Source: RUG11272 sp045226335 (GTDB taxonomy: Bacteria > Bacillota > Clostridia > Christensenellales > Aristaeellaceae). From it: a DNA stretch of 58,251 nucleotides. The notes beneath the pieces are model-generated. The model saw only the letters and a program-made list of their open reading frames with translations. It searched no databases and was not told the DNA's origin. Positions within the stretch are counted from its first letter, which is position 1; each line of letters begins with the position of its first letter. Both the position numbers and the translations under genes were made by a program. The DNA is taken from the NCBI GenBank assembly GCA_045226335.1, contig JBGVCH010000076.1, forward strand, positions 1 to 58,251, in the 5' to 3' direction. Below are positions 1-6,137 of the stretch, piece after piece.

Positions 1-258
1 GATAGCGTTGAGCTCCGCGCGTTCCGGACCGTCCGGGAGCGCCGCGGAGAGGGCTGGTTCTCGGCCCTGATGGACAGCATGCTGCGAGACCTGAAGCAGA
101 AGGGATACCGGAAGGCGATCGTGGGCGTGGAGCCGGGCGAGACCCGCAACAGGGCGATCTACCGCCACTGGGGCTTCACCGAATTCCTCGGCACCGGCAC
201 GGAGACGTACCCGGATGGAACGGTTATCGATGTGCTGTACTATGGGAGACCGCTCTGA
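1..258 (+). CDS. GNAT-family N-acetyltransferase, C-terminal fragment (5' truncated by window)
   Basis: The reading frame is open from base 1 to a TGA at 256-258, so only the last 85 residues are present. The visible part matches the C-terminal half of a GNAT acetyltransferase: a basic stretch with RERRGEGW resembling the acetyl-CoA pyrophosphate loop, a helix with a GYRKAIVGVEPGE strand, and the typical TRNRAIYRHWGF segment in which an aromatic residue sits before the final strand. GNAT enzymes transfer the acetyl group of acetyl-CoA to an amine; the substrate cannot be read here. It is GC-rich like the core genes and unlike the AT-richer insert that follows. An internal ATG at 70 is not needed as a start. 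Family call fairly sure, function unknown. Confidence 0.75.
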   Translation, partial: DSVELRAFRTVRERRGEGWFSALMDSMLRDLKQKGYRKAIVGVEPGETRNRAIYRHWGFTEFLGTGTETYPDGTVIDVLYYGRPL

Positions 259-334
259 GCGGGCGGGCGCTCTCTTTCGCTTCGGTGCGGACAACGGTGC
301 GCGTTTCGGATCCGCGATAAAAAACCAGGGAACG

Positions 335-358
335 GAAAAACCCCGCGCTGGGCGGGGT
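335..358 (-). terminator. Rho-independent terminator, minus strand
   Basis: A perfect 7-bp stem (accccgc 340-346, gcggggt 352-358) with a 5-nt loop is followed on the minus strand by a run of U (A336-340 on the plus strand). It lies just beyond the tRNA-Ser 3' remnant and would stop minus-strand transcription coming from the right. Confidence 0.6.
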
Positions 359-382
359 CGCCTGATAAACCTCAGGAAACGA

Positions 383-444
383 AAACACCGCACCCTCCAA
401 GAATGCGGCGTTCCGTATCGTGCGGAGAAGCCGGGATTTGAACC
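383..444. repeat. Left att-like repeat: terminator plus tRNA-Ser 3' remnant
   Basis: Bases 420-444 duplicate exactly the 3' part of tRNA-Ser(GCT) (T-arm 3' side, acceptor strand and discriminator) found at 2591-2615; the identity stops abruptly at 445. Bases 383-419 are an imperfect copy of the tRNA terminator region at 2554-2590, including a hairpin with CCGCA/TGCGG arms followed by U on the minus strand. The rest of a tRNA is not present, so this is not a functional tRNA gene. Confidence 0.7.
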
Positions 445-486
445 AGTACTTCCAGTATGAATCTGTGCGTATTCGTTAAATCTCGC

Positions 487-509
487 AAGGGTACAAAGTA
501 AGGGTACAA
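487..509 (+). other. Tandem AAGGGTACAA repeats, candidate integrase arm sites
   Basis: AAGGGTACAA occurs at 487-496 and again at 500-509, 13 bp apart, 43 bp inside the left att-like repeat. A third copy (AAGGGTACA) lies at 2534-2542 just inside the right repeat. Short repeated GGGTAC motifs next to att sites are what arm-type binding sites of tyrosine integrases look like; the assignment is inference because no integrase gene is present. Confidence 0.4.
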
Positions 510-568
510 CCTAGGACAAGAATATGAAGGACGAATTTTGCTTACGCTTATCCCCAACTCAACTCTAA

Positions 569-598
569 TTGACAAAAATGCGGATTCCGCAAAAATGT
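569..598. promoter_or_regulatory. Palindromic element, first copy
   Basis: TTGACAAAAATGCGGA is followed by TTCCGC and then AAAAATGT. The core GCGGA-T-TCCGC is a perfect inverted repeat; the outer right flank is in inverted orientation compared with the second copy at 646-672. It lies 11 bp upstream of the -35 of the promoter at 609-637, so it is positioned as an operator or upstream recognition site for the ATPase gene. Confidence 0.45.
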
Positions 599-608
599 AA
601 ATAAGGCA

Positions 609-637
609 TTGATAATCTGATCAAAATCAGCTACAAT
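609..637 (+). promoter_or_regulatory. Sigma-A type promoter for the ATPase gene
   Basis: TTGATA (609-614) and TACAAT (632-637) are separated by 17 bp, with the expected start near 644, so the transcript would begin inside the palindrome at 646-672. It sits about 60 nt upstream of the ATPase start codon. Confidence 0.6.
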
Positions 638-645
638 GATAATTG

Positions 646-672
646 ACAAAAATGCGGAATCCGCATTTTTGT
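646..672. promoter_or_regulatory. Perfect 13-bp inverted repeat at the transcript start
   Basis: ACAAAAATGCGGA (646-658) and TCCGCATTTTTGT (660-672) are perfect arms around one base. It overlaps the predicted transcription start and would form a hairpin at the mRNA 5' end, or act as a repressor operator. The same 16-base head TTGACAAAAATGCGGA occurs at 569. It lies 23 nt before the ATPase start codon. Confidence 0.55.
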
Positions 673-695
673 AAAATAGAAACGAGGCGGAAGAG

Positions 696-1952
696 ATGGA
701 AATCAAAAGGGACATCTATCTGAAAAAGCTGATCTCCAAGAAACACAACGGCCTGGTCAAGGTCGTTACAGGCGTCCGCAGATGCGGGAAGTCCTATCTG
801 CTTTTCAATCTGTTCAGGGACCACCTGGTAAAAGAGCATGTGGCGGATGATCATATCATTGAGATGGCTTTTGATTCCTATGAGAACAAAAAGTACCGCG
901 ATCCGGAAATTTTCTTTCCGTACCTGAAGGAGCGTATCTGTGATAAAGATATGTACTATGTCCTCCTGGACGAGGTACAGATGCTGGATGATTTTGAGTC
1001 GGTGCTGAACAGCCTGGCTCGCATGAAGAATGTGGATGTCTATGTGACAGGCAGCAATGCCAGGTTCCTGTCCAAGGATATCATCACTGAATTCAGAGGC
1101 CGCGGGGACGAAGTACATATGTATCCGCTGACATTCGTGGAATATATGAGCACCTATAAAGGAGACGTCCAGAGCGGCTGGCGCGATTATGTGCTCTATG
1201 GCGGATTGCCTCTGATTTTCTCCTTTGAGACGCCGGACCAGAAAAGTGATTTCCTGAAAAGGTTGTTTGATGAAACATACATCTCTGATATCATCGGTCG
1301 AAACGATATCCGGAACAAGGCTGAACTGGAAGAACTGTTGAATATCCTCTCCTCCGCCATCGGATCCCTGACAAATGCTACCAAACTGTCAAACACGTTC
1401 AAGAGCGTGAAGAACAAGACCATTACGAAACCAACAATCATAAAGTATATTGATTATCTTTGTGATTCTTTCCTGATTGACAAAGCGATCCGGTACGATA
1501 TTAAAGGGAAGAAATATATCGATACACCCTCCAAGTATTACTTTACCGATCTTGGGCTTCGTAATGCCAGACTGAACTTCAGGCAGATTGAAGAAACCCA
1601 TGCGATAGAGAACATCATCTTCAATGAACTGAAAGTCAGAGGATTCAATGTTGATATCGGTGTTGTTGTTGTCAATGAAACGGACAAGAACGGCAAGAAG
1701 ATCAGGAAACAGCTTGAGATCGATTTTGTCTGTAACAAGGGTTCAAAACGGTATTATATCCAGTCTGCGTTTGCAGTATCCGATATCGGGAAAATGCAGC
1801 AGGAACAGCGATCACTGATTAATACAGGTGACGGATTCAAGAAAATAATCATCACGAAAGACTTCCTGGCTCCATTGTATAATGAAGAAGGTGTGCTGGT
1901 GATGAATGTGTTTGACTTTTTGCTGAATCAAGATAGTTTGGATAACTTTTGA
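696..1952 (+). CDS. ATP-binding protein, AAA domain with DUF4143-like C-terminal half
   Basis: A 418-residue cytoplasmic ATPase of the large AAA/DUF4143 family. The Walker A motif GVRRCGKS is near residues 26-33, Walker B is YVLLDEVQ near 88-95, and a sensor-like TGSNA follows near 117-121. The C-terminal half includes LEIDFVCNKGSKRYYIQ, the nuclease-like D...K segment typical of DUF4143. Many members are found in genomic islands; their cellular role is mostly unknown and no substrate is visible here. The start follows GAGGCGGA at a good distance. It is the first gene of an AT-richer insert between tRNA-Ser repeats, preceded by its own promoter and two palindromes, and its base composition differs clearly from the flanking core genes, which suggests transfer. 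Confidence 0.85.
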   Translation: MEIKRDIYLKKLISKKHNGLVKVVTGVRRCGKSYLLFNLFRDHLVKEHVADDHIIEMAFDSYENKKYRDPEIFFPYLKERICDKDMYYVLLDEVQMLDDFESVLNSLARMKNVDVYVTGSNARFLSKDIITEFRGRGDEVHMYPLTFVEYMSTYKGDVQSGWRDYVLYGGLPLIFSFETPDQKSDFLKRLFDETYISDIIGRNDIRNKAELEELLNILSSAIGSLTNATKLSNTFKSVKNKTITKPTIIKYIDYLCDSFLIDKAIRYDIKGKKYIDTPSKYYFTDLGLRNARLNFRQIEETHAIENIIFNELKVRGFNVDIGVVVVNETDKNGKKIRKQLEIDFVCNKGSKRYYIQSAFAVSDIGKMQQEQRSLINTGDGFKKIIITKDFLAPLYNEEGVLVMNVFDFLLNQDSLDNF

Positions 1953-1990
1953 TATATATGGCCATCAGATTTGATACAGTGAGGATAAAA

Positions 1991-2434
1991 ATGATTATCA
2001 TTCGTCATTTTACCGAACATGATGCAGCATTCATTCAGCAAAAGCAGTATACAGAAACCTCAGTAACAGACATCCGTGAAATGATTGCAGAATGGAAAAC
2101 GAATACATATCAAGGCAAGTATTTTGAAATGTTTGCCATCGCAGCAGATGACACTATTGTTGGCAGTGCGTCACTGTATGAACATTCGAAAAGTGTTGTT
2201 TCAATTGGTGTGGAAGTATATCCTGACCATAGAAGAAAGGGATATGCCGCTGAGGGGATGCGTTTGATTATGAATCATGCCAGGAATTTGGGTTATCGGA
2301 TCATTCAGAATCAGGTGCGTACAGATAATCAGGCAAGTATTGCCTTGCATAATTGCCTGGGATTTGAGACGGATGGGTATGCATTCAAAAACGCGAAAGG
2401 CAAAGATGTTTTCCTCTACTTATTCTGTTTATGA
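1991..2434 (+). CDS. GNAT-family N-acetyltransferase
   Basis: A 147-residue single-domain GNAT acetyltransferase. It shows the acetyl-CoA loop PDHRRKGYAAEG (the R/QxxGxG/A signature) at roughly residues 78-89, the preceding strand SIGVEVY, and the terminal NQASIALHNCLGFE segment. An ATG 42 bp upstream at 1949 is open, but the start at 1991 has GAGG six bases upstream and begins the conserved IIIRHFTEHD strand, so it is preferred. It follows the ATPase by 38 bp on the same strand and shares its AT-rich composition, so the two were probably acquired together. The substrate is not readable; antibiotic, polyamine or protein N-terminal acetylation are all possible. Confidence 0.8.
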   Translation: MIIIRHFTEHDAAFIQQKQYTETSVTDIREMIAEWKTNTYQGKYFEMFAIAADDTIVGSASLYEHSKSVVSIGVEVYPDHRRKGYAAEGMRLIMNHARNLGYRIIQNQVRTDNQASIALHNCLGFETDGYAFKNAKGKDVFLYLFCL

Positions 2435-2533
2435 TCCATTTCGGTTTGTTGGGCATCTATCAACAAGGAATATCGGGATATTAGACTTCAATATCAGTAT
2501 TTTGTCGTGACAGAGCACCGCAGGAGAACAGTT

Positions 2534-2542
2534 AAGGGTACA
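2534..2542 (+). other. Third AAGGGTACA motif at right end of insert
   Basis: AAGGGTACA matches the two motifs at 487-509 and lies 11 bp inside the right att-like repeat. Its placement at the opposite border of the insert supports the arm-site idea; nine bases alone could be chance. Confidence 0.35.
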
Positions 2543-2552
2543 CATGAACGAG

Positions 2553-2582
2553 AAAAACACCGCACCCCTTAGGAATGCGGCG
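2553..2582 (-). terminator. Terminator of the tRNA-Ser operon
   Basis: On the minus strand, arms CGCCGCATTCC and GGGGTGCGGTG pair (with three G-U pairs) around TAA and are followed by TTTTTC. It starts 12 nt beyond the 3' end of tRNA-Ser(GCT). It is copied imperfectly at 383-411. Confidence 0.65.
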
Positions 2583-2615
2583 TTTCGGTTGTGCGGAGAA
2601 GCCGGGATTTGAACC
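2554..2615. repeat. Right att-like repeat (terminator plus 3' end of intact tRNA-Ser)
   Basis: Right member of the direct repeat; 2591-2615 equals 420-444 exactly and is the 3' end of the functional tRNA-Ser(GCT). The remaining bases are the tRNA terminator, about three-quarters identical to 383-419 by eye. Confidence 0.65.
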
Positions 2616-2681
2616 CGGGCTCGGTTTAACCCGACTACTCCCTTAGCAGGGGAGCCCCTTCGGCCACTTGGGTACTTCTCC
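2594..2681 (-). tRNA. tRNA-Ser (anticodon GCT)
   Basis: The reverse complement folds as a class II tRNA: acceptor GGAGAAG pairs with CTTCTCC, the anticodon stem CTCCC/GGGAG encloses CTGCTAA giving anticodon GCU, a long variable arm follows, and the T-arm has GGTTCAAATC. Discriminator is G; CCA is not encoded (the next bases are CAC). It reads AGC/AGU codons. It is the second gene of a two-tRNA unit and the apparent integration target of the insert to its left. Confidence 0.95.
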
Positions 2682-2690
2682 ATACCAAGC

Positions 2691-2779
2691 TGGCGGAGAG
2701 AGAGGGATTCGAACCCCCGGTGCCTTTCGGCATCACTGGTTTTCAAGACCAGCGCCTTCAACCGCTCGGCCATCTCTCC
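2691..2779 (-). tRNA. tRNA-Ser (anticodon TGA)
   Basis: The reverse complement has acceptor GGAGAGA pairing with TCTCTCC, anticodon loop CTTGAAA (UGA), a long class II variable arm with GCCGAAAGGC, and GGTTCGAATC in the T-arm. The 3' CCA is encoded. It is transcribed first, nine bases before tRNA-Ser(GCT). Confidence 0.95.
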
Positions 2780-2794
2780 ATAACCAGCACCGTT

Positions 2795-2822
2795 ATTATA
2801 CACGTTTTTCCGCTTTCGTCAA
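2795..2822 (-). promoter_or_regulatory. Promoter of the tandem tRNA-Ser genes
   Basis: On the minus strand TTGACG (2822-2817) and TATAAT (2800-2795) are 16 bp apart, placing the start about 10 nt before the first tRNA. Near-consensus, as expected of stable RNA genes. Confidence 0.75.
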
Positions 2823-2938
2823 GGGCGATTTTGCCGCCTCGCGCGGCACCGGGGCCGGGGCGAACGAAATTTCCCCGGGAACAATCCGGGTTCTCCCGCG
2901 TTATATGGGAGGAAGACCGAAAAAAGGAGGCATTTCCG

Positions 2939-3652
2939 ATGAAACGAATCATGCTGCTTGTCCTGCTGGTGTGCTGTGTTGCCGCGCTGCCGGCGCTTTC
3001 CTTCGCGGACCCGGGCACCGTCACCGTGACCGGCACCGCCACGGTGACGGTGGAGGCCGACGCCGCGGTGGTGGTCATCGGCGTGGAGACCATGGACAAG
3101 GATGTGTCGGCGGCGGCCTCGGCCAACGCGGTGAAACTGGACGCGGTGATCGAAGCGCTGAAGGCCCTCGGCATCGACGAGAAGGACATCCACACGGATC
3201 ACTACTACGTCAGCACCCTCTACGATTACAGCTCCGCGGACCCGGACGGGGTGCCGGTGCGGGGCTATCAGGTGACCAACAGCCTGTCCGTCAAGGTTCG
3301 CGACATCAACCGGACCGGCGAGGTGATCGACACGGCGCTGAAGGCCGGGGCCAACGCCTGCAACGGCATCAGCTTCACCTCCAGCGCGGCGGGGGAAGCC
3401 TGTGACCAGGCGCTGGCGGCGGCCGTGGCGGAGGCCCGGCGCAAGGCGGCTCTGGTGGCGGAGGCCTGCGGCGGAAAGCTGGGCCGGATCGTGGAGCTGA
3501 AGGAGGGCTACGGCTCTTACAGCGGCGTCGCCATGGCGTCGCGCATGGCCAAGGGCGACGCTGTGGAAGAGGCCCAGGACGCCGGCACCGCCATCATGGC
3601 GGACGGCCTGCAGTTCTCGGCCACGGTCACCCTGACGGTGGAGATCGAGTGA
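2939..3652 (+). CDS. SIMPL-domain (DUF541) secreted protein
   Basis: A 237-residue exported protein. The start at 2939 follows AAAAAGGAGG and begins a signal peptide (MKRIMLLVLLVCC, cleavage probably after ALSFA). An upstream open stretch in frame is tRNA sequence and not coding. The mature part is a SIMPL domain: an initial VTVTGTATVTVEAD strand, then alternating strands and helices including GYQVTNSLSVKVRDI, typical of DUF541 proteins of the cell envelope. Family members are exported oligomeric proteins of poorly defined role. It lies 94 bp upstream of the cysteine-cluster protein and radical SAM gene on the same strand, so it may be part of that unit. Confidence 0.85.
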   Translation: MKRIMLLVLLVCCVAALPALSFADPGTVTVTGTATVTVEADAAVVVIGVETMDKDVSAAASANAVKLDAVIEALKALGIDEKDIHTDHYYVSTLYDYSSADPDGVPVRGYQVTNSLSVKVRDINRTGEVIDTALKAGANACNGISFTSSAAGEACDQALAAAVAEARRKAALVAEACGGKLGRIVELKEGYGSYSGVAMASRMAKGDAVEEAQDAGTAIMADGLQFSATVTLTVEIE

Positions 3653-3746
3653 GCGGCTCCGCGCTTTTGCTTCGGCGGCGGAAGCGCACGGCAGACCTGA
3701 GGAACGCCGAAGCGGAAAAGACGGCTTGTCATAAGGAGGAAAAACC

Positions 3747-4190
3747 GTGAACGGCAAGGACAAGTGCAGGATCCTGAAGGAGATCCGCAGACAGATCGCG
3801 GAGGCGAATGATATCGATCTGGTCATCCGGGAGTGCACCCACAAGGGCGACTGCAAGGGGACCTGCCCCCGCTGCGAAGCCGAGGTGCGCTACCTGGAGG
3901 AACAGCTGGAAAAGCGCCGCCAGGGCCGGAAACGCGTGGCGCTGGCCGGCATCTCTGCCGGCGCCGTCATGGCCCTGTCCGGCTGCGGGGTGCTGAGCAG
4001 CTATATACAGACCGTGGTACCGGTTCCCACAGCCGTGGTAGAGTCGCCGGTGGAGGAAGGAGAAATCCCGGCGGATGACTGGCTGATGGGAGACATCCCG
4101 GCAGACGACGGGGACGTGACCGAAGGCGAGATCGAACCGGGAGAGGTTGACGAGGTGGTCGGAGAAATCGCCCCGGCCGAAGAATGGTGA
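3747..4190 (+). CDS. Cysteine-cluster membrane protein with internal lipobox and acidic G[DE][IV] repeats
   Basis: A 147-residue protein of unknown function. GTG start with AAGGAGGA seven bases upstream. Three parts are visible. Residues 1-63 are a soluble, charged module with Cys7, Cys30, Cys36, Cys40 and Cys43; the spacing C-x5-C-x3-C-x2-C followed by EAEVRYLEEQLEKR looks like a metal- or cluster-binding knuckle leading into a helix. Residues 64-79 are a hydrophobic segment ending in LSGC (Cys80), a lipobox-like sequence. Residues 99-147 are acidic and carry six G[DE][IV] units (Gly105, 115, 122, 127, 132, 139). I recall similar N-terminal modules in anaerobes, sometimes before TonB-like tails, but cannot name a family. 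A radical SAM gene starts 13 bp after its stop, suggesting that the protein is a partner or substrate. Confidence 0.7.
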   Translation: MNGKDKCRILKEIRRQIAEANDIDLVIRECTHKGDCKGTCPRCEAEVRYLEEQLEKRRQGRKRVALAGISAGAVMALSGCGVLSSYIQTVVPVPTAVVESPVEEGEIPADDWLMGDIPADDGDVTEGEIEPGEVDEVVGEIAPAEEW

Positions 4191-4203
4191 GCGGGTGGCG
4201 AGG

Positions 4204-4842
4204 ATGGAGACAGCGGTTTTTCCCCTGATGGGCTTCTCCCGGCTCCGGATCGGGATGGACGGCGTGGGGGTGACCACCCTGGCGGCCGCCCACGGCTGCC
4301 CGCTCCGGTGCAGGTACTGCCTCAATGCCCAGTGCTGGGACCCGCAGGCCAGCGTCCGCCGGGTCACGCCGGAGGAGCTCCGGGAGATGGCCCGGCTGGA
4401 CGACCTGTACTTCCGGGCCACGGGGGGCGGGGTCACCTTCGGCGGCGGGGAGCCGCTGGTCTACGCGGAGTTCATCCGGGCCTTCCGGGGGCTGTGCGGG
4501 GACGGCTGGAACCTGACGGCGGAGACCTGCCTGAACGTCCCGGCGGAAAAGGTCAGGATCGCCGCCGGCTGCGTGAACGACTTCCTGGTGGACATCAAGG
4601 ACATGAACCCGGTCATCTACCTGCGGTACACCGGCCTGGAATACAGCCGGGTCCTGGCGAACCTCCGGGAACTGCTGGACAGCGCCGGCCCGGAGCACGT
4701 CACCGTCCGCGTCCCGCTGATCCCGGACTTCAACACGCCGGAGGACACGGAACGCAGCGCGGAACAGCTCCGCGCCATGGGGGTGGAGAAGCTCGACCGC
4801 TTCACCTACCGGAAGAGACAGACGGACCGGGACATGCCGTAA
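4204..4842 (+). CDS. PflA-like radical SAM enzyme (activating-enzyme type)
   Basis: A 212-residue radical SAM protein. The 4Fe-4S motif is CPLRCRYC (Cys32, 36, 39), followed by LNAQCWDP as in glycyl-radical activases, and GGGVTFGGGEPL at 74-85 resembles the SAM-binding GGE segment of pyruvate formate-lyase activating enzyme. The C-terminal part has RVPLIPDFN. There is no ferredoxin-like insert and no SPASM domain, so it is a compact activase. No glycyl-radical enzyme is nearby; the immediate upstream neighbour is the cysteine-cluster/repeat protein. SD support for the start is weak: ATG 4204 is chosen as it begins the conserved core; GTG 4195 or ATG 4147 (overlapping the upstream gene) are alternatives. 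Radical SAM assignment is sure; target unknown. Confidence 0.85.
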   Translation: METAVFPLMGFSRLRIGMDGVGVTTLAAAHGCPLRCRYCLNAQCWDPQASVRRVTPEELREMARLDDLYFRATGGGVTFGGGEPLVYAEFIRAFRGLCGDGWNLTAETCLNVPAEKVRIAAGCVNDFLVDIKDMNPVIYLRYTGLEYSRVLANLRELLDSAGPEHVTVRVPLIPDFNTPEDTERSAEQLRAMGVEKLDRFTYRKRQTDRDMP

Positions 4843-4854
4843 AGACCGGCATCG

Positions 4855-4886
4855 AAAAGCAAGCGCCCGAAACGACGCTTGCTTTT
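4855..4886. terminator. Bidirectional terminator between convergent units
   Basis: Perfect 11-bp arms AAAAGCAAGCG (4855-4865) and CGCTTGCTTTT (4876-4886) enclose a 10-nt loop. A and T runs at both ends let it act for the radical SAM gene (plus) and for the era/barstar unit (minus). Confidence 0.8.
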
Positions 4887-4900
4887 CCTTCGGCTTGTTT

Positions 4901-5149
4901 TCAGGCGAAGGTCACCTTGCCGCCCAGGTCCTCCACCACGGCGCGGACGGTTTCCAGGGCCTCCGGCGCCGGGGACTGATCCGCGTGGGCCACGTAGAGG
5001 CTGACGGGCTCCACCCGTTCCCCCAGGCAGTCGTGCAGGGCGTCGGCGTTCATGCCGTAGTAGTCCGGCAGGTCCAGCAGCAGCTTCAGGGCCCGGTGGA
5101 TCTGTTCCTTGCTCTCCAGGCCGGCGGCGTCCAGGTAAATGGTCTGCAT
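4901..5149 (-). CDS. Barstar-family protein (barnase inhibitor-like)
   Basis: An 82-residue acidic protein matching the barstar fold: MQTIYLDAAGL first strand, a helix containing KEQIHRALKLLLDLPDYYGMNADALHDCLGE (barstar's DFHDALAK-like region with the conserved YYG-N-ALxD core; read in pieces here), then strands and a last helix EALETVRAVVEDLG. Barstar family members inhibit barnase-like ribonucleases. The start at 5149 has GGAGGA nine bases upstream. It is the last gene after era on the minus strand, and no barnase-like RNase is visible in the window, so either the toxin is elsewhere or the protein is a housekeeping barstar homolog. Confidence 0.85.
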   Translation of the reverse strand: MQTIYLDAAGLESKEQIHRALKLLLDLPDYYGMNADALHDCLGERVEPVSLYVAHADQSPAPEALETVRAVVEDLGGKVTFA

Positions 5150-5226
5150 GATGTGTTCCTCCTGTATCGGTTGCGCGAAACCGTATCGTTGCCCGCCCGC
5201 ACGGTTGCCGCCGCGCCGGCGGTCCC

Positions 5227-6123
5227 TCATTTGCCGTCGTAGCCCAGGTTCCGCAGGTCACTGACGCTGTTGCGCCAGTCCGGCCGGACCTTGACCCACA
5301 GCTTGAGGTTGACGTGGGTGTCCAGCAGCCGCTCGATGTCCTCCCGGGCTTCGCTGCCGATGGTCCGCAGCATGCTGCCGTTCTTCCCGATGATGATGCC
5401 CTTGTGGGCTTCGCGCTCGCAGTAGACGGTGGCGTGGATCTCGGTGAGGTCCTCCCGCTCCTGCCGGATGGACATCATTTCCACGCCGATGCCGTGGGGC
5501 ACCTCGTCCCGCAGGTGGGACAGGGCCTTCTCCCGGATCAGCTCCGCGCAGAGGTTGCGCTCGGGCTGGTCGGTGACCATGTCGTCCGGGAAATAGTGCG
5601 GGCCTTCCGGGAGATGCTTCACCAGTTCCGCCGTGAGCTCCGGCAGGCCGTCGCCGGTCTTGGCGCTGATGGGCACCACTGCGTCAAACCCCAGCTCGCC
5701 GAAGCGGGCGATCAAGGCCAGCAGGTCCGCCCGCGGCAGCAGGTCGATCTTGTTCAGCGCCAGCACCCGGGGGCAGCGCTTCCCGGCCATCTCCCGGGCG
5801 ATCTCCATGTCCCGCTCCGTGACGTTGGTCACATCCGCCAGCATCAGCAGGGTGTCCATGCCGTCCATGGCGTCCCGGACGGACTTCATCATGTACTCGC
5901 CCAGCTGGGTCCGGGGCTGGTGGATCCCCGGGGTGTCCAGAAAGACGATCTGGTACGCCGGGTCCGTCAGGATGCCCATGATCCGGCTGCGGGTGGTCTG
6001 AGGCCGGCTGGACACGATGGCGATCTTCTCTTTGATCAGGGCGTTCATCAGGGTGGACTTGCCCACGTTGGGCCGTCCCACAATGGTCACAAAGCCGGAC
6101 CGGAATGTCGTCTTTTCGCTCAT
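5227..6123 (-). CDS. era: GTPase Era
   Basis: Era, 298 residues, normal length. The G1 loop GRPNVGKS is at 16-23, the switch/G2 area QTTRSRIMG follows, G3 is DTPG and G4 is NKID; the C-terminal KH domain has HKGIIIGKNGSMLRTIG. Era binds the 3' end of 16S rRNA and assists 30S assembly. Its ATG at 6123 is preceded by GAGGAA. It is the fourth gene of the phoH-pgpH-ybeY::cdd-era unit, 14 bp after the ybeY::cdd stop. The usual neighbour recO is not next to it; a barstar-family gene follows instead. Confidence 0.97.
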   Translation of the reverse strand: MSEKTTFRSGFVTIVGRPNVGKSTLMNALIKEKIAIVSSRPQTTRSRIMGILTDPAYQIVFLDTPGIHQPRTQLGEYMMKSVRDAMDGMDTLLMLADVTNVTERDMEIAREMAGKRCPRVLALNKIDLLPRADLLALIARFGELGFDAVVPISAKTGDGLPELTAELVKHLPEGPHYFPDDMVTDQPERNLCAELIREKALSHLRDEVPHGIGVEMMSIRQEREDLTEIHATVYCEREAHKGIIIGKNGSMLRTIGSEAREDIERLLDTHVNLKLWVKVRPDWRNSVSDLRNLGYDGK

Positions 6124-6137
6124 GGCTGATTCCTCGA

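Larger units (their letters stand above)
383..2615. mobile_element. Candidate mini integrative element in tRNA-Ser(GCT), no integrase
   Basis: The segment is bounded by a direct repeat of the tRNA-Ser(GCT) 3' end: 420-444 is identical to 2591-2615 over 25 bp, and the flanking terminator sequence is repeated imperfectly (383-419 versus 2554-2590). The intact tRNA gene is at the right end and the remnant at the left, which is the geometry left by tyrosine-recombinase integration into a tRNA 3' end. Inside are two genes (an AAA ATPase and a GNAT enzyme) that are visibly AT-richer than all neighbours, and copies of AAGGGTACA near both ends that look like integrase arm sites. No integrase gene is present, so this is a decayed element, a satellite mobilised in trans, or a scar. 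Boundaries approximate. Confidence 0.55.

Noticed and set aside
420..444. Possible second tRNA-Ser gene on the minus strand
   Set aside because: Only the 3' 25 bases match; the anticodon and D arms are absent, so it is a remnant.
1949..1990. Upstream ATG for the GNAT gene
   Set aside because: Overlaps the ATPase end, has no SD, and adds residues not typical of the fold; the ATG at 1991 has a good SD.
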